A stretch of DNA of 64,000 nucleotides from Phycomyces blakesleeanus NRRL 1555(-) (lineage: Eukaryota > Mucoromycota > Mucoromycetes > Mucorales > Phycomycetaceae). Position numbers and translations under genes: made by a program. Of the stretch, positions 24,231 to 34,972 are shown one piece after another (within the stretch, counting starts at the first letter, position 1; every line of letters starts with the position of its first letter). The stretch lies in NCBI RefSeq assembly GCF_001638985.1, contig NW_017265135.1, positions 248,001 through 312,000 of the forward strand. The letters run 5' to 3'. The notes under the pieces are model-generated. The model made no database searches. It saw only the letters and a list, made by a program, of their open reading frames with translations, and was not told the DNA's origin.

Positions 24231-26435
24231 TTGCTCTTTTCGGGGATGACCTTGTAAGGGTTCATGATTCCCTTTGGATCCAATACAGTCTTTATAGCGC
24301 GCATTAAGCTCAGTTGTATGTCTGACTTGCAATCATTCATGTAGCCCACTTTCGAAATACCAACTCCATGTTCTGCTGTAATTGATCCATTGTGCTTAAC
24401 TACAATGTATTGATTTGATTAGTATTTAAAAACACTATATATCAGTTTATATGGTTTGGTAGCTTACTAGCCCACTTGAACACAAATTCATCCATGTCAG
24501 CCTGGGCTTTATGGCCAAAGTTGTTCACGTTGGCCATGATATGCAAGTTCTAGTTTAGGAGATGTTAGCCTTGATCATGTTACATTTACGTTGATCTTAC
24601 TCCATCTCCGACGTGGCCAAAGCCTAGCAAGTTTGAATATAATTTTCCAGGGCCCAGCAAGCCTTTTTCACCAAAGTGCTTTTTAGCATCTTCAACCATT
24701 TTGTACAGAAGAGGAACCTCCATGGATACATCGTAAGTCATAGCCACTCCTGCTTTAGCCATTGACTCAGGAATCTTTTCTCTCCAACTCCACAGGGTCT
24801 TTACTTGCGTATTATCTTGAGCAATCACACCATCCGCTGCGATATCGCTCTCCATTAGACGTTCAAGATAATCATTGAGTTTCTAGTACATAATAATTTA
24901 TTAGAGCTGGTCAGTGGTATGAATATTGGCTGTAAGAACCAGATATAATACATATATGTATATTCTAAGCTTACTTCCTCGTCATGCTCATCACGACTTC
25001 CTTGAGTTTCGAGCAAGGCATAGAAAGCATGTTTGCCTTGGATCGGGTAAGCTGTGTCTTGCATCATCTCTTGCTTGACCATACCAACTGAATCATGATC
25101 CCAGAATTCAAAAGCTATTTTTCACAAACTCAGTATAAATAAGGTTTGATTTTTGAACAAAAAATGGTAAATTCTTACCCGACAAAATCTCAGACAGATC
25201 TTCTTTGGCCATCACAAATGCCTTTTGAACGTGCTCAAATGAAGTTAAACCAACCATGGCTACATGTGTGGACTGGAAGCATTTACAGTAAAAACCAAAA
25301 ACCAGAAATGATGATTATTATTAGTATTAGTATGATTGTTATTATGAAAGAATTTATAATTCATCAAATTTTCAATAAATCAATTCATTATTTAATTTCT
25401 TTTACCTTTGCACGTCTTGGAGTGGACAGGGCAACACCAGTTACTAATCCAAGAGTTCCCTCGGCACCAATAAACATCTGCTTCAAATCATACCCGGTAT
25501 TATCCTTGCGGAGTGTCGAGAGGTTGTGGAGAATAGTGCCGTCAGCCAATACCTAAAGCGATCAAACGATGAGTTAAGGCTACACAGGGATCTGTGAGAC
25601 AAAAGTGTTGTTACTTACGACTTCAAGACCTAGAACATTTCCATGAAGATTTCCATAACGCATCAAACGTAAGCCGCCTGCATTAGTACTCACGTTTCCG
25701 CCCAGCTGACAGGATCCCTTAGCACCGAGATCTAGGGGTACCATGTGTCCCTTGGGTTCGAGATACTGATCAAGAACTTCAAGAATGACACCAGCATCTA
25801 CAACAGCTACTCCAGAAATACTGTCGAAAGACCGGACGGTGTTCATCTTGGACATGTTGACAATGATTTCATCAAACACAGGAACGGCACCTCCACTAAC
25901 TCCAGTATTTCCTCCTTGAGGTACAACAGCAAGCTGGTTATCGTTGCAATAGCGCAAGATACGAGACACTTGGTCGGTACTTGTGGGAAATAGACATAGC
26001 CTAATGACCCCGTGAGTTGCGTGAGTAATTGGAAATGCATAAGCGACACAATTAAATTTGAGACGTACGAAGAGGTACCACGGTAGAGATTGAACCAGTC
26101 CACATTGTGGTGGGCAAGGATGGATTGTTCTGGTGTTTCAGGTTGAGGGTGGTAAAGGATATTGTTAGGTGAAAGGACTGTTCTAAAGTAGTCTACATCT
26201 TCCTCTTGTAACTAGATGGGAAAGCTTTGTTAGATGAAATATTATCAAAAAAAACATATAATTATTATTATTATTGAATATGAACCTCTTTATACACTGA
26301 GCTTCTCTTGAGCTCAGGGTGTTTAACGCAAGTAAGAGGGGTAAGCGGCGAGAATAGCGTTCTCGAAGTATGCAATCGTGCCGACTGGGTGGGTGATATG
26401 CGCCTCAGGGCTTGTTTAATAGAAGAAGAAAGCAT
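24231..26435 (-). CDS. Mitochondrial D-2-hydroxyglutarate dehydrogenase (FAD/VAO family)
   Basis: A multi-exon gene, roughly 530 residues. The N-terminus ([14 protein letters not shown], with later Arg and His-Thr-Ser-Arg) looks like a mitochondrial presequence. The FAD-binding PCMH domain shows [22 protein letters not shown] and [18 protein letters not shown]. The C-terminal FAD-oxidase domain shows GFGHVGDGN, then [11 protein letters not shown] and [11 protein letters not shown]. The family oxidises D-2-hydroxyglutarate or D-lactate, passing electrons to the respiratory chain or reducing pyruvate (yeast Dld2/Dld3). I chose ATG 26435 because longer readings need a TTG start. The first intron has an atypical donor (GTTCAT). 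It is divergent from the MFS gene. Confidence 0.9.
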
Positions 26436-26716
26436 GAGAAAAAGAGGAGAAAATAACAATAGAGGCCAGGCGTAGTGATAAGGTTAAATGGGTTCACAAG
26501 GTTGACAGCTTTTTGGAGGTTAGTATTTCAATCGCCGTATACAGCCTTTTTATTTACCGCAACCAGTCTCCTTTTGCACCTCAGTACAAAACGGACACGA
26601 AAAATTTAAAAAAAAAAAAAGCAAAAAAAAAACCTACTGTAGATAAACAGCTTTCCACTCACAGCGTTCTCTTTCACTTTCCTTTCGATTTCATTGTCTT
26701 TCAATATAGTTCTGGT

Positions 26717-28682
26717 ATGACTGGAATACCCACAGTCACCAATCCAACAAGCCCTATAAATCAAATCATGGCCGAGCCATCGGGGTCTGCTTGGTACAGA
26801 GCACGCAGGTCACGTATTAGCGTTGCCTGTGTGGTTGCACTGACGCTCTTTATGTAAGTCTATCATTTTATACACTATTTATTCTTTAGCTTATAATGTA
26901 AATCCTATCCATAGTGACATGCTCGTATATGGCGTCGTAATTCCCTGCCTTCCGATGCTTGTAATCGATCGTCTGAAGGGCAATTCTACCATGGTTGGCT
27001 TCTTATTTGGATGCTATGGTAAAAAAATAAAGAAATCATAATAATCATACAAGAAAACCTTTACTTTATCTTTGTCACACTAACAATTTTTTTTTCTCTC
27101 TCTCTCTGATAAACGAGATAGCATTTGGACTATTGCTAGCTACACCAGTATTTGCTATTTTATCTGACAAGTATCAGAACAGACGTTATCCAATGATGGC
27201 TGGTATGCTTGGACTTGTCGTATCCACTCTCGCATTTGCTATTGCAGATACATATGTTCTTCTAGTACTTGCCAGAGTTGCCCAAGGTGTTGCAGGAGGT
27301 GCATCTTGGTAAGTGATCATAAAAATGTAGACACCAAATATATACATATATGTACATGTACATATGTATATATATATGTATATATAAACATAATTCTATA
27401 TAGGTGGGAACCAATAATAATTTATCAATTCATCCTGTAGGACTATTGGGTTAGGAATGCTCGCAGACGTTTTCCCTACGAAAAAATTAGGTGTCGTGAT
27501 GGGAACTGTGCTGACTGCGCACACAGTAGGGTTTGCTATCGGACCTGCTGCCGGTGGATTTTTATATGAGTACGGTGGATTTAGTGCACCCTTCACTTTT
27601 TGTGCTGGATTTGCTGTTATAAATTTCTTTGCAATTGTGTGGATTGCGGAGCCTCTGCACAAGAAGCACAGTGAAAAAACTTCGGTCAAGGTGTCGAGAG
27701 CCCAGGAAGATATCGAGGCAGAGGGATCATTTACAAACAACGAAGAAACACCACTCCTTCCCCAGGCCAAGAAGCCAAAGGTGACGATGTGGCTTTTGTT
27801 GAAGAACTGGCGTATTATGTCTTGTTTGCTTTGTGTGGTTGTGAGTGCCTCCGTGTTTGCTGGAATTGAACCTGCCCTTCCTATCCACCTTCAATTGACC
27901 TACAATGCCTCCGCGTCGACAATTGGATGTACGTAACGTAAAACTAAATTTTCAACATCAAAAACTAAGTTCTCTTGTATCTAGTGATCTTTGTTACAAT
28001 GGTAGTTCCAGCTTTCCTTGCTCCTCTTATCGGCCATCTGTCAGATAAGGTAATTTAGCCCCATCGTTGGATACACAAAATGCTGACAAGCAAAAAAATT
28101 CTATGATCATAGATTGGTCGCCAGGTTATTTCTGCCACTGGCATGATTTTGATGGCCGTTGCATCCCCTCTGGTTGCCCTGCACTTTGAATCTATTTATA
28201 TGATTATTCCTCCATTGATGATTTTTGGTCTCTCTAGCCCTGTCACTCTTACGCCAGTCCTACCTGAGATGGGCGAAACAGTGCATGATATGGTAAATGC
28301 CACTTTTGAAATAAAAAGGAGTGTTGTCATTGGTAAATTTATCTAACAGGAAAACTTTATCACTCTATCTTTATCTTTGTGTCTTGTAGGGTGGCGCTGC
28401 TTATGCACAAGGTAAAATAAAATACAAAGTTTGCCAATATATACATCTATAGCAGGATTCTCTTGACTGACTTTGTACACTTGTTTAGTGTATGCATTGT
28501 ACAATATGGCTTATTCGATCGGCATGTTCATTGGCCCTGTGCTTGCAGGTGCTGTCATGGCCTCTTCCGGTTTTGAGACTCTCATGCTTGCTTTCGGGTT
28601 CTCGCTCCTGATCTGCAGCCCAGTTATGATGGACTGGTTTGCCATCTGGAGGGCAATCAAAAGCTTTGTCCGTCGCGATTAA
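26717..28682 (+). CDS. MFS transporter, DHA1 family (vesicular amine transporter-like)
   Basis: Eight exons (26717-26853, 26915-27018, 27122-27308, 27441-27928, 27985-28049, 28113-28292, 28390-28411, 28489-28682) give 1377 nt and 458 residues, 12 predicted membrane helices. Helix 1 has the FIDMLVYGVVIPCLP motif. The loop 2-3 motif is LSDKYQNRR and helix 5 has GPAAGGFLYEYGG, all typical of drug:H+ antiporters of the DHA1/VMAT-like group. A 22-nt exon codes GGAAYAQ, a conserved late-helix motif. Probably a proton antiporter for amines, drugs or metabolites in plasma or vacuolar membrane; substrate unknown. ATG 26717 is the first in-frame ATG after a stop-rich leader. Confidence 0.9.
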
Positions 28683-28803
28683 GCAAAGCCAACAAAGAAT
28701 CACATACTCACAGACCCCTTTTTACCTTTAAACCATTATATCTTTCTTCTTCTTCTTCATTCTTCTTCTAAAAAAGAACCAAAGAATTTGGATCTCCTCA
28801 AGT

Positions 28804-28807
<4 letters not shown>

Positions 28808-28835
<28 letters not shown>
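28808..28835. repeat. (CT)n microsatellite
   Basis: A perfect TC dinucleotide run downstream of the MFS stop codon, probably in its 3' untranslated region. Confidence 0.9.
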
Positions 28836-28839
<4 letters not shown>

Positions 28840-29133
28840 ACAAAGCAACAAAAGGAAGATCATTTATATATTTAGCCCATTACATCTGTCCTTTTTAGAT
28901 TTATACTCATTGCAAATAAGTTCTTTCCTTTTTCTCTTTATTTTGTTTACATTCTTTCATTATCATGATCACTATCTGTAGAATCAATCTTTTTCTTTCA
29001 TATAATAAAAGTAAAAAATACATTAAAATATATTAAACTAACAATATTTTTAAGTGTTAAAAAAATATTATAAGAAATATATTTCTCACACTAAATCCTT
29101 AAAAATAAACCCAAATCTTGTGTATCAAACAAA

Positions 29134-29160
29134 AATAATAATAATAATAATAATAATAAA
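29134..29160. repeat. (AAT)n microsatellite
   Basis: A perfect AAT trinucleotide run in the spacer before the PPR gene. Confidence 0.9.
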
Positions 29161-29422
29161 AGCTTGTGCAAAAATTAGAAACAAACTAAATTGCTTGCAT
29201 TATGTGAAGCTCTCTCATACCCTTTCTGCACAAGAATCTTATAATAAAACTGGGCTTAAAATTGATATTCACGTCATTTCATTGCAAGGTGGGGAGGGGT
29301 GGTCTTCGAAAGAGGTGTTTATAGCGATTTCCTGTGGCTTGACAACTGATCGTGGCCCGAAGTGACAGAAAAAGGAAACTCAAGGGAGGCTATGGCCAGG
29401 ATAACCACGGTATGAGAACGGG

Positions 29423-31510
29423 ATGGTGGTTGGTACATGCCTTTTTCCCAGCAAATGTAATGCTTCAAGAAACACACAATCTCTTCTCGTACTCTTACGG
29501 CGATCCAGACCTTTGTCGACACAGCCGGCGTTGAGGACGAGAGCACGCCCTGTAAAATCTCCATGCTTGATTCAACCCCTACTTAGATCACATCGCCCTT
29601 GCTGGATACCCCAACGCCTTCTTTCAACCTACACAACATCAATAGAATCACCACTCGACACAAATAACGAACGAGAACCACTCGAAAAACTAGACTTTCC
29701 TATAGATCTTCATGGCTTATTCACAAAAGAACTTGCGCAACAAGAATCGACAGACAAGACAACCGAACAACCGTTAAAGGTCACTCGAAAAAAACCACCA
29801 CTTCCAGACATTCCCGCCCTTTATAATCATATAAATAACAACGACCTCGCTAGCGCCCTCTCTCTTGTCCTGAACCCAAACCCTAATGCACCTGTATATC
29901 CCCGTGAAGACCAACGAAAGGTCTATGAGAGGATATCAAAACTCTCTGTCGACGAAATTCTTGCTTTATTCGAACCATACTCACAATACCTTTCCACAAA
30001 AGACAAAGAGGGCACAGGTGCCAGGCGGCGAATTCAAAGAGGACTCAAGGAAGCGACTTCTTTTTGGAAAATCGACAAAATCAAAGAGATACTTCACAAG
30101 TCCACCGAAGAACGGATACAGGCTTATTTATTCAATATTTTGATGCAAGCTTACCGCGAATCGCTTGAACTCGACCTTCTTCTGAATATCCCATCAAATC
30201 TCACCTCGGAATCCAATACACGATTCTGTAACACCGCAATGGACACTGCATTAAAGCAAAAACAACTCCAACACGTCGACGCGATTTTTGAGAAAATGAA
30301 AAGTTTGAATTGTATCCCAGACACTGCCTCTTTCAATATCTGGATCCGAGCAAAACTCGTAACATTAGATATCGAAGGAGCGACAGAGATTTATGAAAAT
30401 ATGATTCTACGGAAGATCCAACCCACGATCGCAACCTACAATACATTTCTGTCGTATGTATGCCAGAACAAGAAATGGTCAATTTTAGATAAGTGGGTGG
30501 ATCGCTTAGAAGAAAATTCCATGCCGAACTCCATTACTCTACGCATAATTCTAGCAGCAGTAACAGAACACGAAGAACCCCGTGTGGTGTCTGCATTTGA
30601 TCGTATTGCTGCACGTATACCGCCTTCAAAAGATCCAGAGTACGTCCTAAACTCCAGCATCGCCGTCTTACTTCGACTCAAAAAAATCAATACAGCTCTT
30701 GGACTCCTTCGGACGATGTTTGAAAGCGAACGGGATTTAAGTGTGTACGCTTATAATCTATTGATCCACGCTTTAACGTTAAAAGGCGACATGTCTTCAG
30801 CTCGTAAATTACTGTATTCGATGGAAAATAATAATTACGATCGATCAATTCCTGAACCCGATCTCGTCAGCTTCACAACGTTAATACATGGATATATTCG
30901 CGGTGCCCCTTCTCCCGAATTGATCGATATGCAATCTATACTAGACATCTATCGACACATGCTTGACCGTAAAATATATCCTAACCAGGTTCTTCGATCA
31001 GTATTACTCTACGGACTCTTGAAATCTGGATCTGTGAACGTCAGCGCAGCCCAGAGTATGTTTGATCTTATGCTGGTGAATGATAAGGCAGTCAAGACTT
31101 CTGCAGCTGAATCTTCACACACAATCTTGTACAATATCATGATTGATGGTTACTTTATCCATCATATCAACAATAAATCGAAAATTGGACGTAGTATACC
31201 TCACGAACCCTACCGACTACTAGAGATGGCAACAAAGACAAAGGTGCCTCTGTCAACATCTACCCTCAATATCATGGTGCGTGGTTTAGGAGTATTTAAC
31301 AGCGAATGGATAGAGGCGGAGAAGATGGTAGAATGGTTCGAGTCTAAAGGTGTGATGATGGATGAACGGACGACATGGTATTTTGTTTACATGGCTTACA
31401 GGCGAGGTCATCTTAACAAGGCACGCAAATGGTTAGAAAAATATGAAAGCAGAGGATGCGTGGTGCATGGAGACGGGCTTGTTCATATTAAAACTTTGTT
31501 AATCAAATAA
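29423..31510 (+). CDS. Pentatricopeptide repeat (PPR) protein, probably mitochondrial
   Basis: A single 2088-nt exon encoding 695 residues, in contrast to its intron-rich neighbours. The first 80 residues are Arg/Ser/Leu-rich with almost no acidic residues, as in a mitochondrial presequence. Degenerate 35-residue helical repeats run from about residue 225 to the end, for example FNIWIRAKLVTLDIEGATEI, TYNTFLSYVCQNKKWSILDK and AYNLLIHALTLKGDMSSARK. PPR proteins bind single-stranded RNA and act in organelle RNA processing, stability or translation. The target is unknown. It converges on the Twinkle-like gene, 187 bp away. Confidence 0.88.
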   Translation: MVVGTCLFPSKCNASRNTQSLLVLLRRSRPLSTQPALRTRARPVKSPCLIQPLLRSHRPCWIPQRLLSTYTTSIESPLDTNNEREPLEKLDFPIDLHGLFTKELAQQESTDKTTEQPLKVTRKKPPLPDIPALYNHINNNDLASALSLVLNPNPNAPVYPREDQRKVYERISKLSVDEILALFEPYSQYLSTKDKEGTGARRRIQRGLKEATSFWKIDKIKEILHKSTEERIQAYLFNILMQAYRESLELDLLLNIPSNLTSESNTRFCNTAMDTALKQKQLQHVDAIFEKMKSLNCIPDTASFNIWIRAKLVTLDIEGATEIYENMILRKIQPTIATYNTFLSYVCQNKKWSILDKWVDRLEENSMPNSITLRIILAAVTEHEEPRVVSAFDRIAARIPPSKDPEYVLNSSIAVLLRLKKINTALGLLRTMFESERDLSVYAYNLLIHALTLKGDMSSARKLLYSMENNNYDRSIPEPDLVSFTTLIHGYIRGAPSPELIDMQSILDIYRHMLDRKIYPNQVLRSVLLYGLLKSGSVNVSAAQSMFDLMLVNDKAVKTSAAESSHTILYNIMIDGYFIHHINNKSKIGRSIPHEPYRLLEMATKTKVPLSTSTLNIMVRGLGVFNSEWIEAEKMVEWFESKGVMMDERTTWYFVYMAYRRGHLNKARKWLEKYESRGCVVHGDGLVHIKTLLIK

Positions 31511-31697
31511 GATCTTGTATTTAATTCCCTCCCTTTCCCCCCCTCTCTTTGTAATATTAATAAAAACGAATAATCTCTTTCTAAACCAACACTGGATTGA
31601 TAAATAAATGTATATTAATGTAGTTTGTATCTTTTGTTCATAAATAAATACAAGAAAAAAAAATAACCCATCAACTATTGTGATTTGTAGCAATTAC

Positions 31698-34043
31698 TTA
31701 ATATATTTGACCAGCAATCTCTTCTGTTGATAATGGGTATTCGGCATGATCAGCTCTATTTACAGCCGATGGATATGTACTTTTAGGATAACGAGGTTTA
31801 GAAATACGTTTGGGTTTAGCGGTCTCTTTGTCATTAAGGCATCGGATCTATCAAAAGAGAGATAAATATGGATAATACAACATAATAAACGGCCTTCTCT
31901 TTTTTCTCTCTCTTTACCTTTAATGAATCTTTCATAAATACATAAGGCATAGCACCAAGTGTACCATCGTATCTATAACAGTCCGTTAGAACATGTATAC
32001 AGATTATTAAAGCGTTACCTATTTTTCTTGACATCCAAGGTTCGATATCCATCGGCCTTCAGAGGCTTTTGAATAATGACCACATTGTCAGCTTCTTGTG
32101 TTACTTTTGCACTGCCGAATACTGAGTTGATATCTAGTTGCTCGCCAATATCTTTTCGTGGATGGACTACAAGAGTGATATGGACATCCTGTTGTGTTGC
32201 AAATCGTCGCAACTCTGCAATTGCCTCGTCCTGTAATTCCCATCGATCTAGACTAGACCGACCTTGTTGGGAAAGCATAAACTGGAGGTTGTCTAGGATA
32301 ATGTGTCTGACATCATGAGCATATACTGCATGGCTACACGCCTTCAATACATCCTTGATAGCAGTACTACTAAAGAATTTTAAGAAATATAAAGGCAACT
32401 TTTGTTTACAGCATGTAAGTAAACCACCAAAAAAAAATAGAGAGAAAATAAAATTGACTAGAATAAATGAAATGTTTTACCTGTTCAAATTTATTTGCCC
32501 ATGCATCGATTTCTTGAGGAGCCGTGCTAAGATCCTTGCCCGAGTATTGATAGAGCATTCGTTTGGCTAATCGCTTATTGAGAATTTCAAACGATCCCCA
32601 TAGAGTAGGCACGCCACTCTGACAATAATCCAGACTCAATTGACTAATGATTGTCGTCTTTCCAGATCCTGTTGGGCCTGTCAGAATCGTCAGTTCCCCC
32701 GAACGATGCCCCTTCAAGAGTGAGTTCCATCCAGGAAGATCTTTGGATTGTACACCTCGAGTTTGTTCAGGATTCATGATCTCACTGTATACTTCCTCGC
32801 GAAGATCACTGAAATCCATGATTTCATCGTGCTTAATTTGACGAGCAGATCCTAGTATACTTCTAAGATCTTCTCCCTCTAGTAATGCCCCATGTGCATT
32901 TACAGGACCATGTGGTGAATTAATTCTGGTGCTCACAATCATGCACCGAGAGTCTCCGAGTTTATTTGCAAATCGATCAGCAGCCAGCTGCCCGTCTACA
33001 TCATCATCCAGCCATACATATAGCTTGGAGAATCGCTCAAGTAAAGGAAGAACAGACTCTTCAAGCTGGTAATTTGAGCTAGGCAACGAAACACTAGGTA
33101 TACCTGTTTCCTGAAAAATAGCCATCGCATCGAGTTCTCTTCGAGTAATAATGACGGAGTCTGATTCGAATGTTACAGTCTTGTAACCAAATAGACCTGC
33201 AGATATAGAGCGATTTGGCACAGGGGGATCGTATGCCAAAGTTTCTGAAGGTGTATCGAGCGATGATGCTTTGATGCGTATTGTGTCTAATTTAAAAGTG
33301 CCTTCTGGCGACGATTCATCTTCAGGCGCCTCTGGGTTATATGTCAAAGTAGTCTGGGGAAAGGTAAGACAAAGAGATTCTTGTACCTCCTTGTTTTCCT
33401 GAATCTCTCTCAGACGCGTATCTGGGTCGACATAATTAGCAAGACCTACACCATAGGTACGAAGTACTTCTGGTTTAATTTTATAAGTTGTATGTAACCA
33501 TTCTAGTACGTCTGTATCTTGCGCAAGTCGCTCGGGGTATGCCTCTACTTGTTCTATTGGTCGAGAAAACTGAGAGTGGTGCGATCCAAAGACATTAGAA
33601 GCTGAGATTAACTGGGGCTCAGTTTGGTTGCTTGTCAATTTCTTTTTGAGTGTTCGTGTGTATTCCTGCCACGATCCACGAGTACCGCATGTCTTGCAAT
33701 TATAAGTGCTTTTGGCGAGATCTAAATAAGCTGCAAAGCTGTTCTTGCGGATCTTGATACAATGAGGACAGTTGGTCAAAACTATATCTTTTTTTCCAGT
33801 TGGGACAGGACGTTGGTGGTTCTGGTAGAGAAATTCGATCATATCGGCTTTCCGTTTCTTTAAACCTGGATCGTTAGGCGTGGTATGTGCGCATTCACCT
33901 GTGACCTGTCTAGTGGTGTTGTTTCCTTTCCAGGAGGTTGTGGTGGAGAAAGCATAAGTAGGACGTATCTTTGTGTATCGACCTGTTGGTAGGCGTACAA
34001 GGCTTCTGAAAAGAGGTTTGCTTTGTAAGATCAATCTAGACAT
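31698..34043 (-). CDS. Twinkle-like mitochondrial replicative helicase with primase-type zinc motif
   Basis: Exons 34043-32481, 32398-32019, 31972-31918 and 31847-31698 give 715 residues. Residues 1-40 look like a mitochondrial presequence. A zinc-ribbon motif C92-x2-C95 and C116-x2-C119 follows, then a TOPRIM-like region (RELDAMAI, E303; WLDDDVDG, 345-351). The RecA-type helicase has Walker A GPTGSGKTT (456-464), WGSFEI, HIILDNLQFM, VVHPRK, FGSAKVTQEADNV and KKNRYDG. These match animal Twinkle and phage T7 gp4. Twinkle unwinds mitochondrial DNA at the replication fork. Yeast and most Dikarya lack it to my knowledge. A 14-codon upstream frame overlaps the start. Confidence 0.93.
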
Positions 34044-34080
34044 GTGTGAGAGGACGATCAAAGAAAACAAGACAAGACAT
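34036..34080 (-). promoter_or_regulatory. Upstream open frame overlapping the Twinkle start codon
   Basis: An ATG at 34080 opens a 14-codon frame that ends with TAG at 34036-34038. That is 7 bases past the main ATG (34043) in another frame. If transcripts start upstream of 34080, this frame would reduce initiation at the main ATG. The transcription start is not known. Confidence 0.4.
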
Positions 34081-34972
34081 GTTAAGTTAAGGTACGAAAA
34101 CGTGACGGGGTTTTTACTGCGATTCCCGAGTGAGGTCAGTTTGTGTCTGTTCAGAATAGAGTGAGATTTAAAAAAACGCGTTTATTTTATTTATTACGAT
34201 CTTCATATGATTGATTGCAATATTTAAATTTTCGTGTTACAATTATCGCGAAAAACTCCAAACCTTCTTTTTTATGTGCTGTGACACCAGAAGTGTACAA
34301 ATAAAGCAGTGAGTATTTTGCTGTGTATATACAATGGACAAACATGCAACCTCTGATATTTACTGGTTTGTATCTTTATGAGTTTGTATTGTTCACCTTG
34401 TCTTGTTGTCAATAAAATATGCAAAAGCTTCTTTTTGTTTAGTAACTTATCAGATTAAGTTTATTTTTTTTTGATATATTAAAAGCTACCCTCAAAATGT
34501 AATATAATTATAATATAAGAAAACGATGAAGTTTATTATATAATTTAATGCCTAAAGTTCTGCTGGTGCTCAAGATATTAATTATCTAATTTCATTGTAT
34601 ATATATATAAATATATATTATTTAAAAGAAGAGATAATTAATGAAGGGAAATTAGGAATTCTATTTAAAAGCATTTTATTTTCATGTAGAATGTATATAT
34701 ATATCTACGTGTGTGTGTGTGTGTGTGTGTGTGTATGATGGTTTAGCTGTAGTAAAGACTATTTAATTTTTATCTAAAAATATGAATGAATTGCATTACC
34801 TGTTGATAGATCAAAGCCACGCATAAACGTCAACTCAAATAGGGATAAAGGTCAAATGCGTGAAAGTATCCATTACGTCACGACCAATCAGAAATCTCAA
34901 GGCAGCAGCAATGACCTGTTTTTTGAGCGACTTAATGGTCTTTCGAGCCGTGTTCCATAGGATTGTATAGTT
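34044..34972. other. Divergent spacer between Twinkle and MED14 genes
   Basis: About 930 bp, AT-rich, containing a (GT)n microsatellite at 34709-34734 and TA repeats. It must contain both promoters. No exon recognised. Confidence 0.6.
34709..34734. repeat. (GT)n microsatellite
   Basis: A perfect GT dinucleotide run within the Twinkle/MED14 divergent spacer. Confidence 0.9.

Larger units (their letters stand above)
28683..29422. other. Intergenic spacer with microsatellites
   Basis: It holds the 3' region of the MFS gene and the promoter and leader of the PPR gene. Seen here: a (CT)n tract at 28808-28835 and an (AAT)n tract at 29134-29160. No exon recognised. Confidence 0.6.

Noticed and set aside
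26436..26459. Longer N-terminus for the D-2-hydroxyglutarate dehydrogenase
   Set aside because: It would need a TTG start. The ATG at 26435 gives a normal mitochondrial presequence.
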